Shown here piece by piece: positions 6,696-18,514 of a stretch of DNA of 57,116 bases (positions are counted from its first letter, which is position 1; each line of letters starts with the position of its first letter). The position numbers were made by a program, and so were the translations under genes. The notes beneath the pieces are model-generated. The model made no database searches. It was not told the origin of the DNA and was given only the letters and a program-made list of their open reading frames with translations. Origin of the DNA: an uncultured bacterium (GTDB lineage: Bacteria > Chloroflexota > Anaerolineae > J036 > Brachytrichaceae); the NCBI GenBank assembly GCA_903921365.1, contig CAIXPS010000192.1, positions 1-57,116 on the forward strand, written 5' to 3'.

Positions 6696-9527
6696 ATGAA
6701 AATCGATCGCAAGGGGTTATGGATTGCTGCAGCACTGTCTATTGCGGCATTTACAGTGCGCATTTTTGACCTGACCGGTCGCAGTATGTGGCTTGACGAG
6801 GGCTATACCCTTGTGCGCATCGTGGGTTCCTGGCAGAGCATCTTGGTCAATGTCATGCTCAACCAGGGTCTTCCTTATGTGGATAGTCACCCGCCGCTCT
6901 ACTTTCTGATCTTAAAAGCCTGGGGTCTTCTCGGCGGCACGGACGAGTTTGCCCTGAAGCTATTTTCCGTGTTTTGCGGCGTGTTGATCGTGCCTCTGAC
7001 CTATGTCCTGGCGCGGCGCATGTTCTCGCACGCGACAGGCGTTGTGGCAGCGGTGCTGGCATTGTCGTCACCGGCGTATCAGTGGTATAGCCACGAGTTG
7101 CGCATGTATCCGCTGGTGTTTTGCCTGGCAGCTCTCAGCACATATGGTTTTTATCGCTGGGCGCAGGCGCTACCGCGACCTGCGGGTCGGGCGAACCGGT
7201 GGTGGATCGTCTGGCTGGCCGTAACAGCCGTATCGCTGGCTACGCATTACACCCTGGTCAGTCTGACGCTGTTTCAGGGTTTCGGCGGAATCCTGGTTCT
7301 CCTGCACCGCAAACCCGTGTTGAAATGGCGGAGACCCCTGATCTTGGGCTTGATTGCAGCGATGCTGCTGGGGCTGGCGATCACCTATGCGGCATTACAA
7401 AACGGCATTTTCGGCATCCCTGCAATTACGCCTCTCCCCGATCTCCTGCGGGCCGTGCTCGACGGCAGCTTGTTTGGCTTGAACGCCACAGACCCGACCA
7501 ATTCGGTGATCACCTGGTTGTTTGGCGCTGTTTGTGTGCTCGGATTTGTGCTGCCGCTCAAGCAGCCGGATGCGCGCACAGGTGCGCGCCCAAGTGCGCG
7601 CAATTCATTCTGGGCGCGCTCGTTGCTTATGGCGTCCGCTTTTGGCGTAATCGTTCTTATCGACATCGCACTCACGGTTACGCGCCACTGGATTGATCTG
7701 CGTTATTTTGTGATGGTGATTCCGGCGATGCATGTGCTTTTTGCGCGCGCAGCAACACTCGTCTGGGGTCGGATGACTGGCGCGGGGGCACACAAGACGC
7801 TAGCGCGCACCATGCAAGCGGGACGCAAAGTCGTTGCGGGTCTGGCAGTCACGACAGTGATCGCCGCACAACTCTTTGGGCTATGGTGGGGCGGCGTTCG
7901 CACGCCATTCTGGCAGGATGACTGGCGCGGCATGGCTGCCTATATCCGGGACAACTACCAGAGCGGCGACGCGCTACTCATGGGTATCTACACGCCTGAC
8001 GAGGTATTGAAACTCTACCTGCGCGACGTGCCGATTGACTATCATTACGCGACAGAATTCCTGAGCATGCCAACCGATGAGGCCAGTTTAGCGCTGGGGA
8101 AAGGACATAAACGCATCTGGTACGCGGAAACAGGGCGTGCGGGTTCAACCAGGCTGGATGCCAGTCTGGCGCGCTACTTCAAGCATGCGCGGCTGCCGGT
8201 CAACAGTCACACGGACATACTGGACTTAATGCTTTATGAGGTGGAATCGCCCGTGACCACTTCCATTCCAGCGACTGCCACCCCCATCAAGTATGCAGAC
8301 ACCGCCAATTCGCAGAGGCCGCATGTTGCTGCCTATGAGATCAAGCCAGGCAATCGATATAACCCGCTCCCGAATATGTGGCTCTCACTCTACTGGCAAG
8401 GGCCTATGACGACGGATGGCTCGACCTACAATGTCGCCGCGCGCCTGAAGAGCGCCGATAACACCTCCTGGGCAGACTGGTTCATGCCCGCCAGACTGGA
8501 TATCGTGCCGTCAACGTGGGAGGGTAATCAGTTATTCCGCGTTGATTACCTCGTGCCCATCCCGGATGGCTTGCCGCCTCAGGCGTACACCATGCAGCTC
8601 GACATCAGCCTGGGGGAGAAAGCGGAGGTCAACCAGTCAGTTGCGTTGCCGTTGACACAGGATGAAGTGTCATGTTGCGTTCGTCTGCCAGCCTGGCCAG
8701 GCATCGCATTGCCACAAAATAGTCCTGTGCAGTGGCAGACCAATGGCGCCGCACTGGTGAAGACGGAGTACCGAACCGTGCTGCAGCCCGGTGCATTGGC
8801 GCCTGTGATCGTCACATGGAAGCTGGATCGCCCTTTCAAAACAGGCTGGCAGACTACGCTTAGCCTGGAGAAACTGACAGGCGGGGTAGTAGTATCCATG
8901 ACGACGCCTGCGACAGCAGGCCAGTTGCCGATTGCAGCCTGGCCAGTCAACGAGCTTATGCGCACCGTGCATGTATTGGAACTGCCTTACACCGTCAAGC
9001 CCGGATACTATCGACTGACTCTGGCGCGCAAAGAGGATAGCGGTCGCGTCATGGATGGCGTCCTGCTCGGTCTTGTTGAGGTGCGGGATTATCCGCCGTC
9101 GCCAATAGAGCAGAATGTGCCCAACCGGATTAACGGCAACGCAGGCACATTCACCTTACTGGGCTACGCGCTGGAACAGCCATTTGCGCGCGATGTCACC
9201 TTGCCTTTCCATGTGTACTGGCGCATTGATTCCGCGACTACCGATGATGGCGTGCTTTTTTTGCACCTGTTCAAACCCGATGGCACGCTGGCTGCTCAGG
9301 ACGATAATCCACCAGAACAGGGCAAGCGGTCAACACTGACTTACAGAGCGGGCAGCGGCATCGATCAGGTCCATCGCCTTGTGATCCCTAAAGATGCCCC
9401 TGCTGGTGTTTATAAAATGTACGCGGGTATATACAATCGTGGAGACAAAGAGCGATGGACGTCCGTACAGGATGGCAAAAACATGCCAGACAAGCAACTC
9501 TATCTTGGAGAGCTGGTGCTGCCTTAA
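6696..9527 (+). CDS. GT39/ArnT-like polytopic membrane glycosyltransferase with large C-terminal extracytoplasmic region
   Basis: A 943-residue membrane protein. The first half (about residues 8-410) has ten or more hydrophobic segments, and the first loop carries the acidic motif SMWLDEGYT (D-E near residues 34-35) expected of GT-C fold enzymes that use polyprenyl-phosphate sugars. DSHPPLYF, A-R-R-M-F and an HELRMYPL-like loop also fit the dolichyl-phosphate-mannose protein mannosyltransferase superfamily. The remaining 430 residues have no membrane segment and look beta-rich (repeated P-L-x-x-Y-W-Q/WRID-type strands), suggesting extracytoplasmic beta-sandwich modules. It probably transfers a sugar to protein or cell-wall polymer; acceptor and donor are unknown. 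It sits between two sugar-acid catabolism genes, with gaps of 55 and 26 bp, but no functional link is evident. Confidence 0.8.
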   Translation: MKIDRKGLWIAAALSIAAFTVRIFDLTGRSMWLDEGYTLVRIVGSWQSILVNVMLNQGLPYVDSHPPLYFLILKAWGLLGGTDEFALKLFSVFCGVLIVPLTYVLARRMFSHATGVVAAVLALSSPAYQWYSHELRMYPLVFCLAALSTYGFYRWAQALPRPAGRANRWWIVWLAVTAVSLATHYTLVSLTLFQGFGGILVLLHRKPVLKWRRPLILGLIAAMLLGLAITYAALQNGIFGIPAITPLPDLLRAVLDGSLFGLNATDPTNSVITWLFGAVCVLGFVLPLKQPDARTGARPSARNSFWARSLLMASAFGVIVLIDIALTVTRHWIDLRYFVMVIPAMHVLFARAATLVWGRMTGAGAHKTLARTMQAGRKVVAGLAVTTVIAAQLFGLWWGGVRTPFWQDDWRGMAAYIRDNYQSGDALLMGIYTPDEVLKLYLRDVPIDYHYATEFLSMPTDEASLALGKGHKRIWYAETGRAGSTRLDASLARYFKHARLPVNSHTDILDLMLYEVESPVTTSIPATATPIKYADTANSQRPHVAAYEIKPGNRYNPLPNMWLSLYWQGPMTTDGSTYNVAARLKSADNTSWADWFMPARLDIVPSTWEGNQLFRVDYLVPIPDGLPPQAYTMQLDISLGEKAEVNQSVALPLTQDEVSCCVRLPAWPGIALPQNSPVQWQTNGAALVKTEYRTVLQPGALAPVIVTWKLDRPFKTGWQTTLSLEKLTGGVVVSMTTPATAGQLPIAAWPVNELMRTVHVLELPYTVKPGYYRLTLARKEDSGRVMDGVLLGLVEVRDYPPSPIEQNVPNRINGNAGTFTLLGYALEQPFARDVTLPFHVYWRIDSATTDDGVLFLHLFKPDGTLAAQDDNPPEQGKRSTLTYRAGSGIDQVHRLVIPKDAPAGVYKMYAGIYNRGDKERWTSVQDGKNMPDKQLYLGELVLP

Positions 9528-9553
9528 TCTGTAGGCGCACTCCGGAGTAAGCA

Positions 9554-10993
<1,440 letters not shown>

Positions 10994-11006
10994 GACAGAG
11001 AGGATT

Positions 11007-11108
11007 TATCCACGAATTTACGCGAATCGGAACGAATCAACGCAAAACGGGAGATATTAATCTTGTTGGTGTAGATTCGTGAATGAGATTCGTGAGGATT
11101 CGTGGATA
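11007..11108. repeat. TTCGTG-rich intergenic element with 11-bp terminal inverted repeats
   Basis: TATCCACGAAT at 11007-11017 is the reverse complement of ATTCGTGGATA at 11098-11108. Between them lie further CGAAT and ATTCGTGA copies in opposite orientation. The element fills the gap between the aldehyde dehydrogenase and the small anchored protein and ends just before the latter's ATG. It belongs to the same word family as the repeat at 599-672. Confidence 0.6.
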
Positions 11109-11111
11109 TAA

Positions 11112-11648
11112 ATGATAAAGTTTGTATTTGGGCTGATTTTTGGCGTGATTGTTGGCGCGGCGGCGGCGCTGTACTTGAGCCCTAAGGCCGTTGTCAGTCG
11201 ACCGATCGTTGCGGCGCCCGCAGCGAGGCCGGGGACGATCCACGTGAGCGTCGACCAGGCATACCTGAACAAGCTGATGACGGAAGCGCTGGCCGGGCAG
11301 GCGCAGTTCAAGGGGATGCAGCCCACGTTGGCGCTGCAGGGGCCGAACACGGTGATCGTGACGGTCGACCTGCAGGCGGATGTCGCCGGCGTGACGCTCA
11401 AGGCGCGTCCGGAGGTGATGATGCAGCTATCTCTCAACGCGGGGCGCATCCGAACACATGTGGCGAACGTCAACTTCGGTATTGTGAATGTGCCGCTCGA
11501 ACCGTTTCAGGCGCAGATAAACCAGATCGAAAGCATGATGGAGGATCAGGCCAACCGCGCCGTGACAAACGGGTTGGCTGGCACCGGGTTGAAGATTGTC
11601 AACGTGACTACTTCAAGCAACAGCCTGAACGTGGATCTGGGCGAGTAA
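11112..11648 (+). CDS. Membrane-anchored LmeA/DUF2993-like protein
   Basis: A 178-residue protein. Residues 1-22 (MIKFVFGLIFGVIVGAAAAL) are a clear uncleaved signal anchor. The rest is a single extracytoplasmic domain beginning IHVSVDQAYLNKLM and ending with alternating beta strands (LKIVNVTTSSNSLNVDLGE). The pattern of short amphipathic strands with a late helix (QINQIESMMEDQ) resembles LmeA-like phospholipid-binding proteins (DUF2993), but this is fold-level resemblance read by eye. It has no catalytic motif. The gene directly follows a TTCGTG-type repeat. A hypothetical anchored protein is the safe description. Confidence 0.75.
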   Translation: MIKFVFGLIFGVIVGAAAALYLSPKAVVSRPIVAAPAARPGTIHVSVDQAYLNKLMTEALAGQAQFKGMQPTLALQGPNTVIVTVDLQADVAGVTLKARPEVMMQLSLNAGRIRTHVANVNFGIVNVPLEPFQAQINQIESMMEDQANRAVTNGLAGTGLKIVNVTTSSNSLNVDLGE

Positions 11649-11759
11649 CGCGTGTCGTCAGGTCGGTTGCATGTAATTGACACCGCCGCGTCAGGAATAC
11701 GTATCCATACTGTGTATAGTTTTGTGTAGCCATTCACATAACAGGAAGGTAAAACAACC

Positions 11760-12134
11760 ATGCGAAACTTCATCTTGCGCGTCATCGTGAGCGCCATCGC
11801 GATTGCTGTAGCGGCCGCCTTGCTGCCCGGCATTAGCGTCGTCAATAAAGACATTCTGTCATTCCTGCTGCTCGGGTTGATCTTCGGCATCGTCAACGCG
11901 CTGATCAAGCCGATCATCTCGATTCTGAGTTGCCCGCTTGTGCTCCTCACGCTGGGGCTGTTCATGTTCGTCATCAACGGCGTCATGCTGATGATTACTG
12001 CGGCGCTATCGGACGGGCGTTTGAAGGTTGACGGGCTGGGCTGGGCCATCGTCGGCGGCATCATCATGGGCGTGGTGAACGTAGTGCTCGAACTGGTGCT
12101 GGGGATGAGTGGCGACAGCAAACGAAGCGCATAG
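11760..12134 (+). CDS. PF04020 'phage holin family' (YvlD-like) membrane protein
   Basis: A 124-residue protein with four hydrophobic segments (about residues 5-27, 32-52, 57-82, 90-118). The conserved LGLIFGIVNALIKPIISILSCP and LTLGLFMFVINGVMLMI segments are diagnostic of the PF04020 family. Despite the family name it is not evidence of a phage; these proteins are common chromosomal membrane proteins of unknown function, some linked to envelope stress in Firmicutes. Start ATG 11760 has GGAAGG upstream. It is convergent with the DUF4276 gene, with 86 bp between stops and no obvious terminator. Confidence 0.88.
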   Translation: MRNFILRVIVSAIAIAVAAALLPGISVVNKDILSFLLLGLIFGIVNALIKPIISILSCPLVLLTLGLFMFVINGVMLMITAALSDGRLKVDGLGWAIVGGIIMGVVNVVLELVLGMSGDSKRSA

Positions 12135-12220
12135 AACATTTGCGCCCATGCTGGTGCGGTCGCGGGTCAGTTCCGTCACGGCGAGGTCGATGGCATCGGA
12201 TGGCTGGCTTTCAATCAAGG

Positions 12221-12892
12221 CTATGGACTTGTGGCAAAGGCTTCGATCTCGCAGCACCACGCATTGAAATGTGCGCATTTCTCGCGCATGACCTGCAATC
12301 CTATCCGCTGGGAAACCAACGGCCCATGGAAAGTCTTGCGGTAACCAGGGAAAATGGCCTCAATCCGTTTTGACGGCGAAAATCCGGGACGCTCGTTTAT
12401 CTCTTCAGGCGTGTTGAACTGATCAATTATCTGTGCGAACGCAGCTTGCGCTTTCGGCTGCGTCATGGCGCGGGGTAATTCATCGCGCGAGGAAAACAAT
12501 AGCGCCTCGTATTCATGCAGCGCCAGATAGGGTAAAAAGTTGCGTTGCTTGCCAAAGTGTTCACGCAAAGCCTCTTCGACATGCCGTACGCGCAAAGCCG
12601 GTTTCCCCTTGGGACGGGTGTCCATACCTGGGAAGTCCGCCGGCAACTGATAGTAATCCAGCATGGTTGTTATCAGTGCGCTCGCGTCATCACCCAGCAA
12701 CCGCAATGCATCCCTTTCAAACTGGCGAAAGGAACTGATCCCTCCCTTGAAATTCGTTCCGCTGAGAACGCGTTTTGTGGTCAATAGTGTTGGCGCTATA
12801 TGTGTAGAAAACGGCAGAAGATGCGGTTGCAGCACATCCTTGATGAAACGCTCTTCTGTCTGGCCTTCGACCAGAACCAGTATCCGTTTCAT
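12221..12892 (-). CDS. DUF4276 family protein (TOPRIM-like), partner of AAA ATPase
   Basis: A 223-residue cytoplasmic protein starting MKRILVLVEGQTEERFI. The VEGQTEE segment with its invariant Glu is the first motif of DUF4276/OLD-type TOPRIM folds, and an acidic TTMLDYYQLP segment near residue 80 is in the place of the second acidic motif. ALHEYEALLFS and the KRIEAIFPGYRKTFHGP region are conserved hallmarks of the DUF4276 family. The ATG at 12892 overlaps the TGA of the upstream ATPase by one base, so the two are translationally coupled; a longer frame to 12925 would run back into the ATPase gene. Known pattern: ATPase plus TOPRIM pairs (OLD, PARIS, Gabija-like) are antiphage nucleases. That this pair does so is inference. 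Confidence 0.85.
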   Translation of the reverse strand: MKRILVLVEGQTEERFIKDVLQPHLLPFSTHIAPTLLTTKRVLSGTNFKGGISSFRQFERDALRLLGDDASALITTMLDYYQLPADFPGMDTRPKGKPALRVRHVEEALREHFGKQRNFLPYLALHEYEALLFSSRDELPRAMTQPKAQAAFAQIIDQFNTPEEINERPGFSPSKRIEAIFPGYRKTFHGPLVSQRIGLQVMREKCAHFNAWCCEIEAFATSP

Positions 12893-13998
12893 CAGGGGCG
12901 TGCTCCGATGATGTTCTTTTCCCACAACTCGCCCAGACCATAGCCTTCATAGCCTTGGTATTCCTCAATCCATTTACTCAGGTCCTGGTTTCCCAGGCGG
13001 CGAAACACACTCTGGTTGTCTTCACGATCGACTGTCCAGACATTTTCAGGACCGAATTGGTTCACCAACGTGACCGATTGCGTGGCTACTAGCACCTGCA
13101 CATATGTGGATGCTGAGGAGAGCATGCCTGCCAGTAATGCGATGGCTGCCGGGTGCAGGCCGAGTTCCGGTTCATCCAGCAGAACGAGACCTGGGATTTC
13201 GGGTTGCAACAAAAGCGTCGCCAGGCACATGAACCTTAGTGTGCCATCAGACAACGACAAGGCGTCAAAATAAGCATCACTGTCTTTTTGTTTCCATTCC
13301 AACCGGATCTTATCCGGGGACAATCGCGATGGCGCCAGGTTAAACCTTTCGAAGAAAGGCGCGATTTGTCGTATTGCATCTTCAATATTGCGGAAATGGT
13401 CTGGATACTGTTTTTGAAGCAGATAGAGGAATGCGGCCAGGTTTGACGCATCCGGGCGCAGGAAACGGTTGTCTTCGATAGCGCCAGTCGATTTCATCGC
13501 TGCCGTATCGCTGGTGTCATGAAAATGATACAGATGATAGGAACTTATCTCCCCACTCACATACTGTCCAACAGGGTGATTGACAGATGCGAGTAGAGCT
13601 TCCCTGCTCCCGCTATTGGTATGCAGACGTGTGGCCGTTGAGGGTTTGCCATGCTCATAGGCATAGATGGTTTCACTGTCAACAAAGAGCCCATCATCAT
13701 CGCTGGGGGCAAGGCGGATACGGTACCCGTTGTTCACATTGTCGTCGCGGTATTCCAGCGCGATCTCGATGTAAGTGGATCCTCTGCGGCCGAGATAGAG
13801 CAAACGATCTGCACCCCGTTTCAGAGAGTAGGTAACCAATCGTTGATCATAGATTTCGCGTAGAAGCTGAAATGCTTCGACCAGGTTTGACTTACCGGCC
13901 CCGTTCGCCCCGATAAACACGTTGAGCGCGTCCATCTCCAGGGTTTGATTCCGGATGGACTTAAAATTCTGAATGGTGATTTTTTCAAGGACGCGCAT
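12892..13998 (-). CDS. AAA family (ABC-type, AAA_15/AAA_21) ATPase
   Basis: A 368-residue RecF/OLD-like ATPase. It begins RVLEKITIQNFKSIRNQ, the standard opening of this class. Walker A is GANGAGKS (residues 30-37), the signature-like segment LSDGTLRF is near residue 245, Walker B is LVLLDEPELGLHP near 270, and the sensor-like VLVATQSVTLVN follows. No nuclease domain is fused; that role is probably taken by the DUF4276 partner translated from the overlapping downstream gene. The pair forms a two-gene operon facing away from the REP-associated transposase. A DNA repair role or an abortive-infection defence role are the two main options, with defence favoured by the gene pair architecture. Confidence 0.9.
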   Translation of the reverse strand: MRVLEKITIQNFKSIRNQTLEMDALNVFIGANGAGKSNLVEAFQLLREIYDQRLVTYSLKRGADRLLYLGRRGSTYIEIALEYRDDNVNNGYRIRLAPSDDDGLFVDSETIYAYEHGKPSTATRLHTNSGSREALLASVNHPVGQYVSGEISSYHLYHFHDTSDTAAMKSTGAIEDNRFLRPDASNLAAFLYLLQKQYPDHFRNIEDAIRQIAPFFERFNLAPSRLSPDKIRLEWKQKDSDAYFDALSLSDGTLRFMCLATLLLQPEIPGLVLLDEPELGLHPAAIALLAGMLSSASTYVQVLVATQSVTLVNQFGPENVWTVDREDNQSVFRRLGNQDLSKWIEEYQGYEGYGLGELWEKNIIGARP

Positions 13999-14093
13999 GA
14001 GTCTGTTCTATTAATCCTGATGATTCATCGGCAGGATGCCGTGTGCCATCATTATCATTCAGTCGAGACCAAAATTGTATTGCGCCACTTCAG

Positions 14094-14153
14094 AAAATCC
14101 TTCGGGTGTGCTTATCGGGATTACGGCTCGTTCAAACACACCCGAAGGATTTT
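14094..14153. repeat. REP-like hairpin, left copy
   Basis: AAAATCCTTCGGGTGTG (14094-14110) and CACACCCGAAGGATTTT (14137-14153) form a 17-bp perfect inverted repeat with a 26-nt loop. A second copy in inverted orientation lies at 14760-14817, so the two bracket the transposase gene as a bipartite element. The loop sequences are also related once one copy is reversed, sharing TTTGAACGA and a following CGT-ATC core. Confidence 0.85.
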
Positions 14154-14168
14154 TGCTATTATGGCCCC

Positions 14169-14753
14169 ATGTCCAAACCAATACCATTGGAATACGGCAG
14201 GTGCTATCACATCTATAATCGCGGCACTAACCGCGAAAATGTATTTATCGAGAAGCGCAACTACCGGCATTTCCTGCGACTATATGCCCAGTATATTGTC
14301 CCAGTTGCAGACACGCACGCTTACTGCCTGTTACGGAATCACTTTCACCTGCTCGCGCGAATAAAGACACCCGAAGAACTCGCGCAGTCGCAAAACCTGG
14401 GGCAGGCCTTCTCGGACCTATTTAATGCCTACGCCAAAGCCATCAACAGCGCATATCAACGCACTGGCAGTCTGTTCCAGCATCCTTTCGGGCGCATTGT
14501 GGTTGACTCCGATCGTTACTTCCAGAAGTTAGTGGTGTATATCCACCAGAATCCGCAACGACATGGATTAATCGATGACTTCCGGCGGTGGGAATTCTCA
14601 TCCTACGGATCTTTTTTGTCCGACCAGCACAGCCATTTACGCAGAACTGAAGTCGTTACCTGGTTCGACAATATGGACAATTTTCGCGCTATGCATGATA
14701 TGCCGATAAGAGAGCAGACGATTGTGGCACTGATAGCAGATGACTTCGACTGA
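14169..14753 (+). CDS. REP-associated tyrosine transposase (Y1/IS200-like, RAYT)
   Basis: A 194-residue HUH-type single-strand transposase. The opening YGRCYHIYNRGTNRENVF is typical of the family. The metal-binding HUH motif is N-H-F-H-L-L (H58, H60), and the catalytic tyrosine is Y124 in VVYIHQNPQRHG. The ATG at 14169 is preferred; an in-frame reading back to 14043 would run through the REP hairpin and encodes no family sequence. The gene is framed by two inverted REP-like hairpins (14094-14153 and 14760-14817). Known biology: RAYTs bind and cleave REP palindromes and are thought to spread them. All motifs are intact, so the enzyme is probably active or was recently. It converges on the glycosyltransferase gene ending at 14817. 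Confidence 0.92.
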   Translation: MSKPIPLEYGRCYHIYNRGTNRENVFIEKRNYRHFLRLYAQYIVPVADTHAYCLLRNHFHLLARIKTPEELAQSQNLGQAFSDLFNAYAKAINSAYQRTGSLFQHPFGRIVVDSDRYFQKLVVYIHQNPQRHGLIDDFRRWEFSSYGSFLSDQHSHLRRTEVVTWFDNMDNFRAMHDMPIREQTIVALIADDFD

Positions 14754-14759
14754 AGAGTT

Positions 14760-14817
14760 AAACCCTTCGGGTGTGTTTGAACGAATCGTGATCTCGCGCT
14801 GCACACCCGAAGGGTTT
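14760..14817. repeat. REP-like hairpin, right copy (inverted)
   Basis: AAACCCTTCGGGTGTG (14760-14775) pairs with CACACCCGAAGGGTTT (14802-14817) across a 26-nt loop. Compared with the left copy, one stem base pair is changed by compensating substitutions (CC/GG around the T-A pair), so the hairpin is kept while the sequence drifts. It begins 7 bp after the transposase stop and reaches the stop codon of the convergent glycosyltransferase, so it may also end transcription for both. Confidence 0.85.
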
Positions 14818-16289
14818 TACGGGATTGGAACGTAGACATCGGCGCCGGCCAGAGTCTGGTCGATGCGGTAGGATGCGTAGATGGCGCTCAGCATCTCACT
14901 CGTCCAGCGTTCTTCGCGCAGGTTCTTGTGAACCAGAATCACCGGGAATTCTTTGCGCAGAATGGCGTCGACAAATGGCGCAGGGTTCCACAAACCGGCC
15001 TCGGCCAGTTGCTTGCGCGCAAAGGGATCGTAATATAGCGCGCCCCTGGTCAACACGACAAGGTCAATGTCTTCGTCGGCCAGCACTGGGGCGGGTTTTG
15101 ATTGCACGATTTGCGCGAGTTTGGATATTTCCGGGAGACGCGACGTAACACCCCCAATCCTGCCGTAATGCTCCGAGTGCCAGTTCACCATGATGCCCAC
15201 CTGGATCGCAAGCAGCATCAGCACCAGCGCGCGGCGCCAGAGATGCGCGCGTTGCCAGGCGATCAACATGCCGGTGACTAGGCACAGTGCGACAGCCAGT
15301 TCGTAGAGGTAGTTGATATTCGACCCCTTCTTGCCAATGGTCAGCGCCACGATCAACGCGCCAATGAGATATGGGGTTGCCAGCCACCAGGCGCGATTGC
15401 GTTTTATGATCCCCAGGATGACGAATCCGGGGCATGCAATCGCCGCGCCAACGATGAGCAGCGGGCTGTACTGGATTAACTGAGCAAGCATCGGGATAGC
15501 GCTGCTCCAGTCAAACGGGCCGATATTCGCCGACACGATATTCAGCAGGAATCCACCGCCTGTCGCCAGATTCAGAATCACAAATACGCTGCCGCTCATG
15601 GCAAGGGTGAGTGCAGCCAGCAGGAAGGCGCGCCCGCGCGTTTGGTCGCGCCATAGCCACACGAACGCTGCGAATGGCGCCGCCACGATATACGACTGGC
15701 GCGTATAAATTGAGGCGGTAAACAACAACCCGCCAATGAACAGCCCGCTCAACCGATGCCCCCCGCGCACGACCGTATACAGCCCGGCGCAGCTCAATGC
15801 CAGGGCTAGCGAATCGATCCGATTCAGTCCGGACCAGTACACGATGCAGGGAATTGCGATGAGCGTGACCCCGGCGAGCGCCCCTGCCAGGCGGTCAGCG
15901 GTGATGGCGTGCACGATGAGCCCGATAAACAAGGCCGCCGCGATAATGCTGAGAATCGATATGAACCGCCCATACCAGAATGACGGCCCGAAAAGAAGGG
16001 CCAGCGGCGCCTGGACGAGCGCAAAGACTAGAGGGTAGTTCGAGACGTAATAGGGCGGATCGACCAGAGTGTTCCGATAGATGTTCTCCCCGCGTGACAA
16101 TCTGAGGGTTTGATCAAGGACGACCCCTTCGCCATAGTCCAGCCCATAGGGATATTGCAGCGCAAACTGGTTTTCGGTAAAGAACACTGCGAACGCGCGG
16201 GTGAATTGTGCGAGCAACAACAGAGAAGCGAGCAGGAACAACAGGCGCGGCGTCCAGGTTCTGACGCGATGACTCGTGGTAGTTGGCAT
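14817..16289 (-). CDS. Polytopic membrane glycosyltransferase-like protein (GT-C fold)
   Basis: A 490-residue membrane protein with about ten hydrophobic segments between residues 15 and 380. The long first extracytoplasmic loop contains QYPYGLDYGEGVVLDQ, whose acidic residues take the place of the GT-C catalytic motif, and YYVSNYPLVFALVQAPLALLFG follows. The last 100 residues (VLADEDIDLVVLTRGALYYDPFA...) form a soluble tail. The layout matches uncharacterised ArnT/GT39-GT87-like proteins, common in Chloroflexota and Actinobacteria. Donor and acceptor are unknown. The stop codon touches the right REP hairpin of the neighbouring transposase. Start ATG 16289 has GAGAG upstream. Confidence 0.75.
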   Translation of the reverse strand: MPTTTSHRVRTWTPRLLFLLASLLLLAQFTRAFAVFFTENQFALQYPYGLDYGEGVVLDQTLRLSRGENIYRNTLVDPPYYVSNYPLVFALVQAPLALLFGPSFWYGRFISILSIIAAALFIGLIVHAITADRLAGALAGVTLIAIPCIVYWSGLNRIDSLALALSCAGLYTVVRGGHRLSGLFIGGLLFTASIYTRQSYIVAAPFAAFVWLWRDQTRGRAFLLAALTLAMSGSVFVILNLATGGGFLLNIVSANIGPFDWSSAIPMLAQLIQYSPLLIVGAAIACPGFVILGIIKRNRAWWLATPYLIGALIVALTIGKKGSNINYLYELAVALCLVTGMLIAWQRAHLWRRALVLMLLAIQVGIMVNWHSEHYGRIGGVTSRLPEISKLAQIVQSKPAPVLADEDIDLVVLTRGALYYDPFARKQLAEAGLWNPAPFVDAILRKEFPVILVHKNLREERWTSEMLSAIYASYRIDQTLAGADVYVPIP

Positions 16290-16344
16290 GGTTCTCTCGT
16301 TCCACGAAGTGTAGCTTGATTGAACGGTGGCAGCGTCGGGAGGG

Positions 16345-16382
16345 AAAAACGAACCCGCCAGAAAGTGTGTTTTCGGGCGGGT
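16345..16382 (-). terminator. Rho-independent terminator of the ABC exporter operon
   Basis: Read on the minus strand, ACCCGCC (16382-16376) pairs with GGCGGGT (16359-16353). An inner GAAA/TTTC pairing extends the stem, and it is followed by TCGTTTTT. It lies 37 bp after the stop of the ABC exporter subunit at 16419, so it most likely ends the marR-ABC-ABC transcript. Confidence 0.75.
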
Positions 16383-16418
16383 GGGGTCAACCGGCTGAAG
16401 CCTCGGCCTCCGGAGAAC

Positions 16419-18494
<2,076 letters not shown>

Positions 18495-18514
18495 TGTTCA
18501 CACATCCTTTGTCT

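Noticed and set aside
11760-12134. The PF04020 'holin family' gene as evidence of a prophage
   Set aside because: Neighbours are chromosomal and no phage structural, lysis or integrase gene is present; the family is widespread outside phages.
14043-14168. Extended N-terminus of the REP-associated transposase
   Set aside because: The extra 42 codons read through the REP hairpin and encode no family sequence; the conserved domain begins at ATG 14169.
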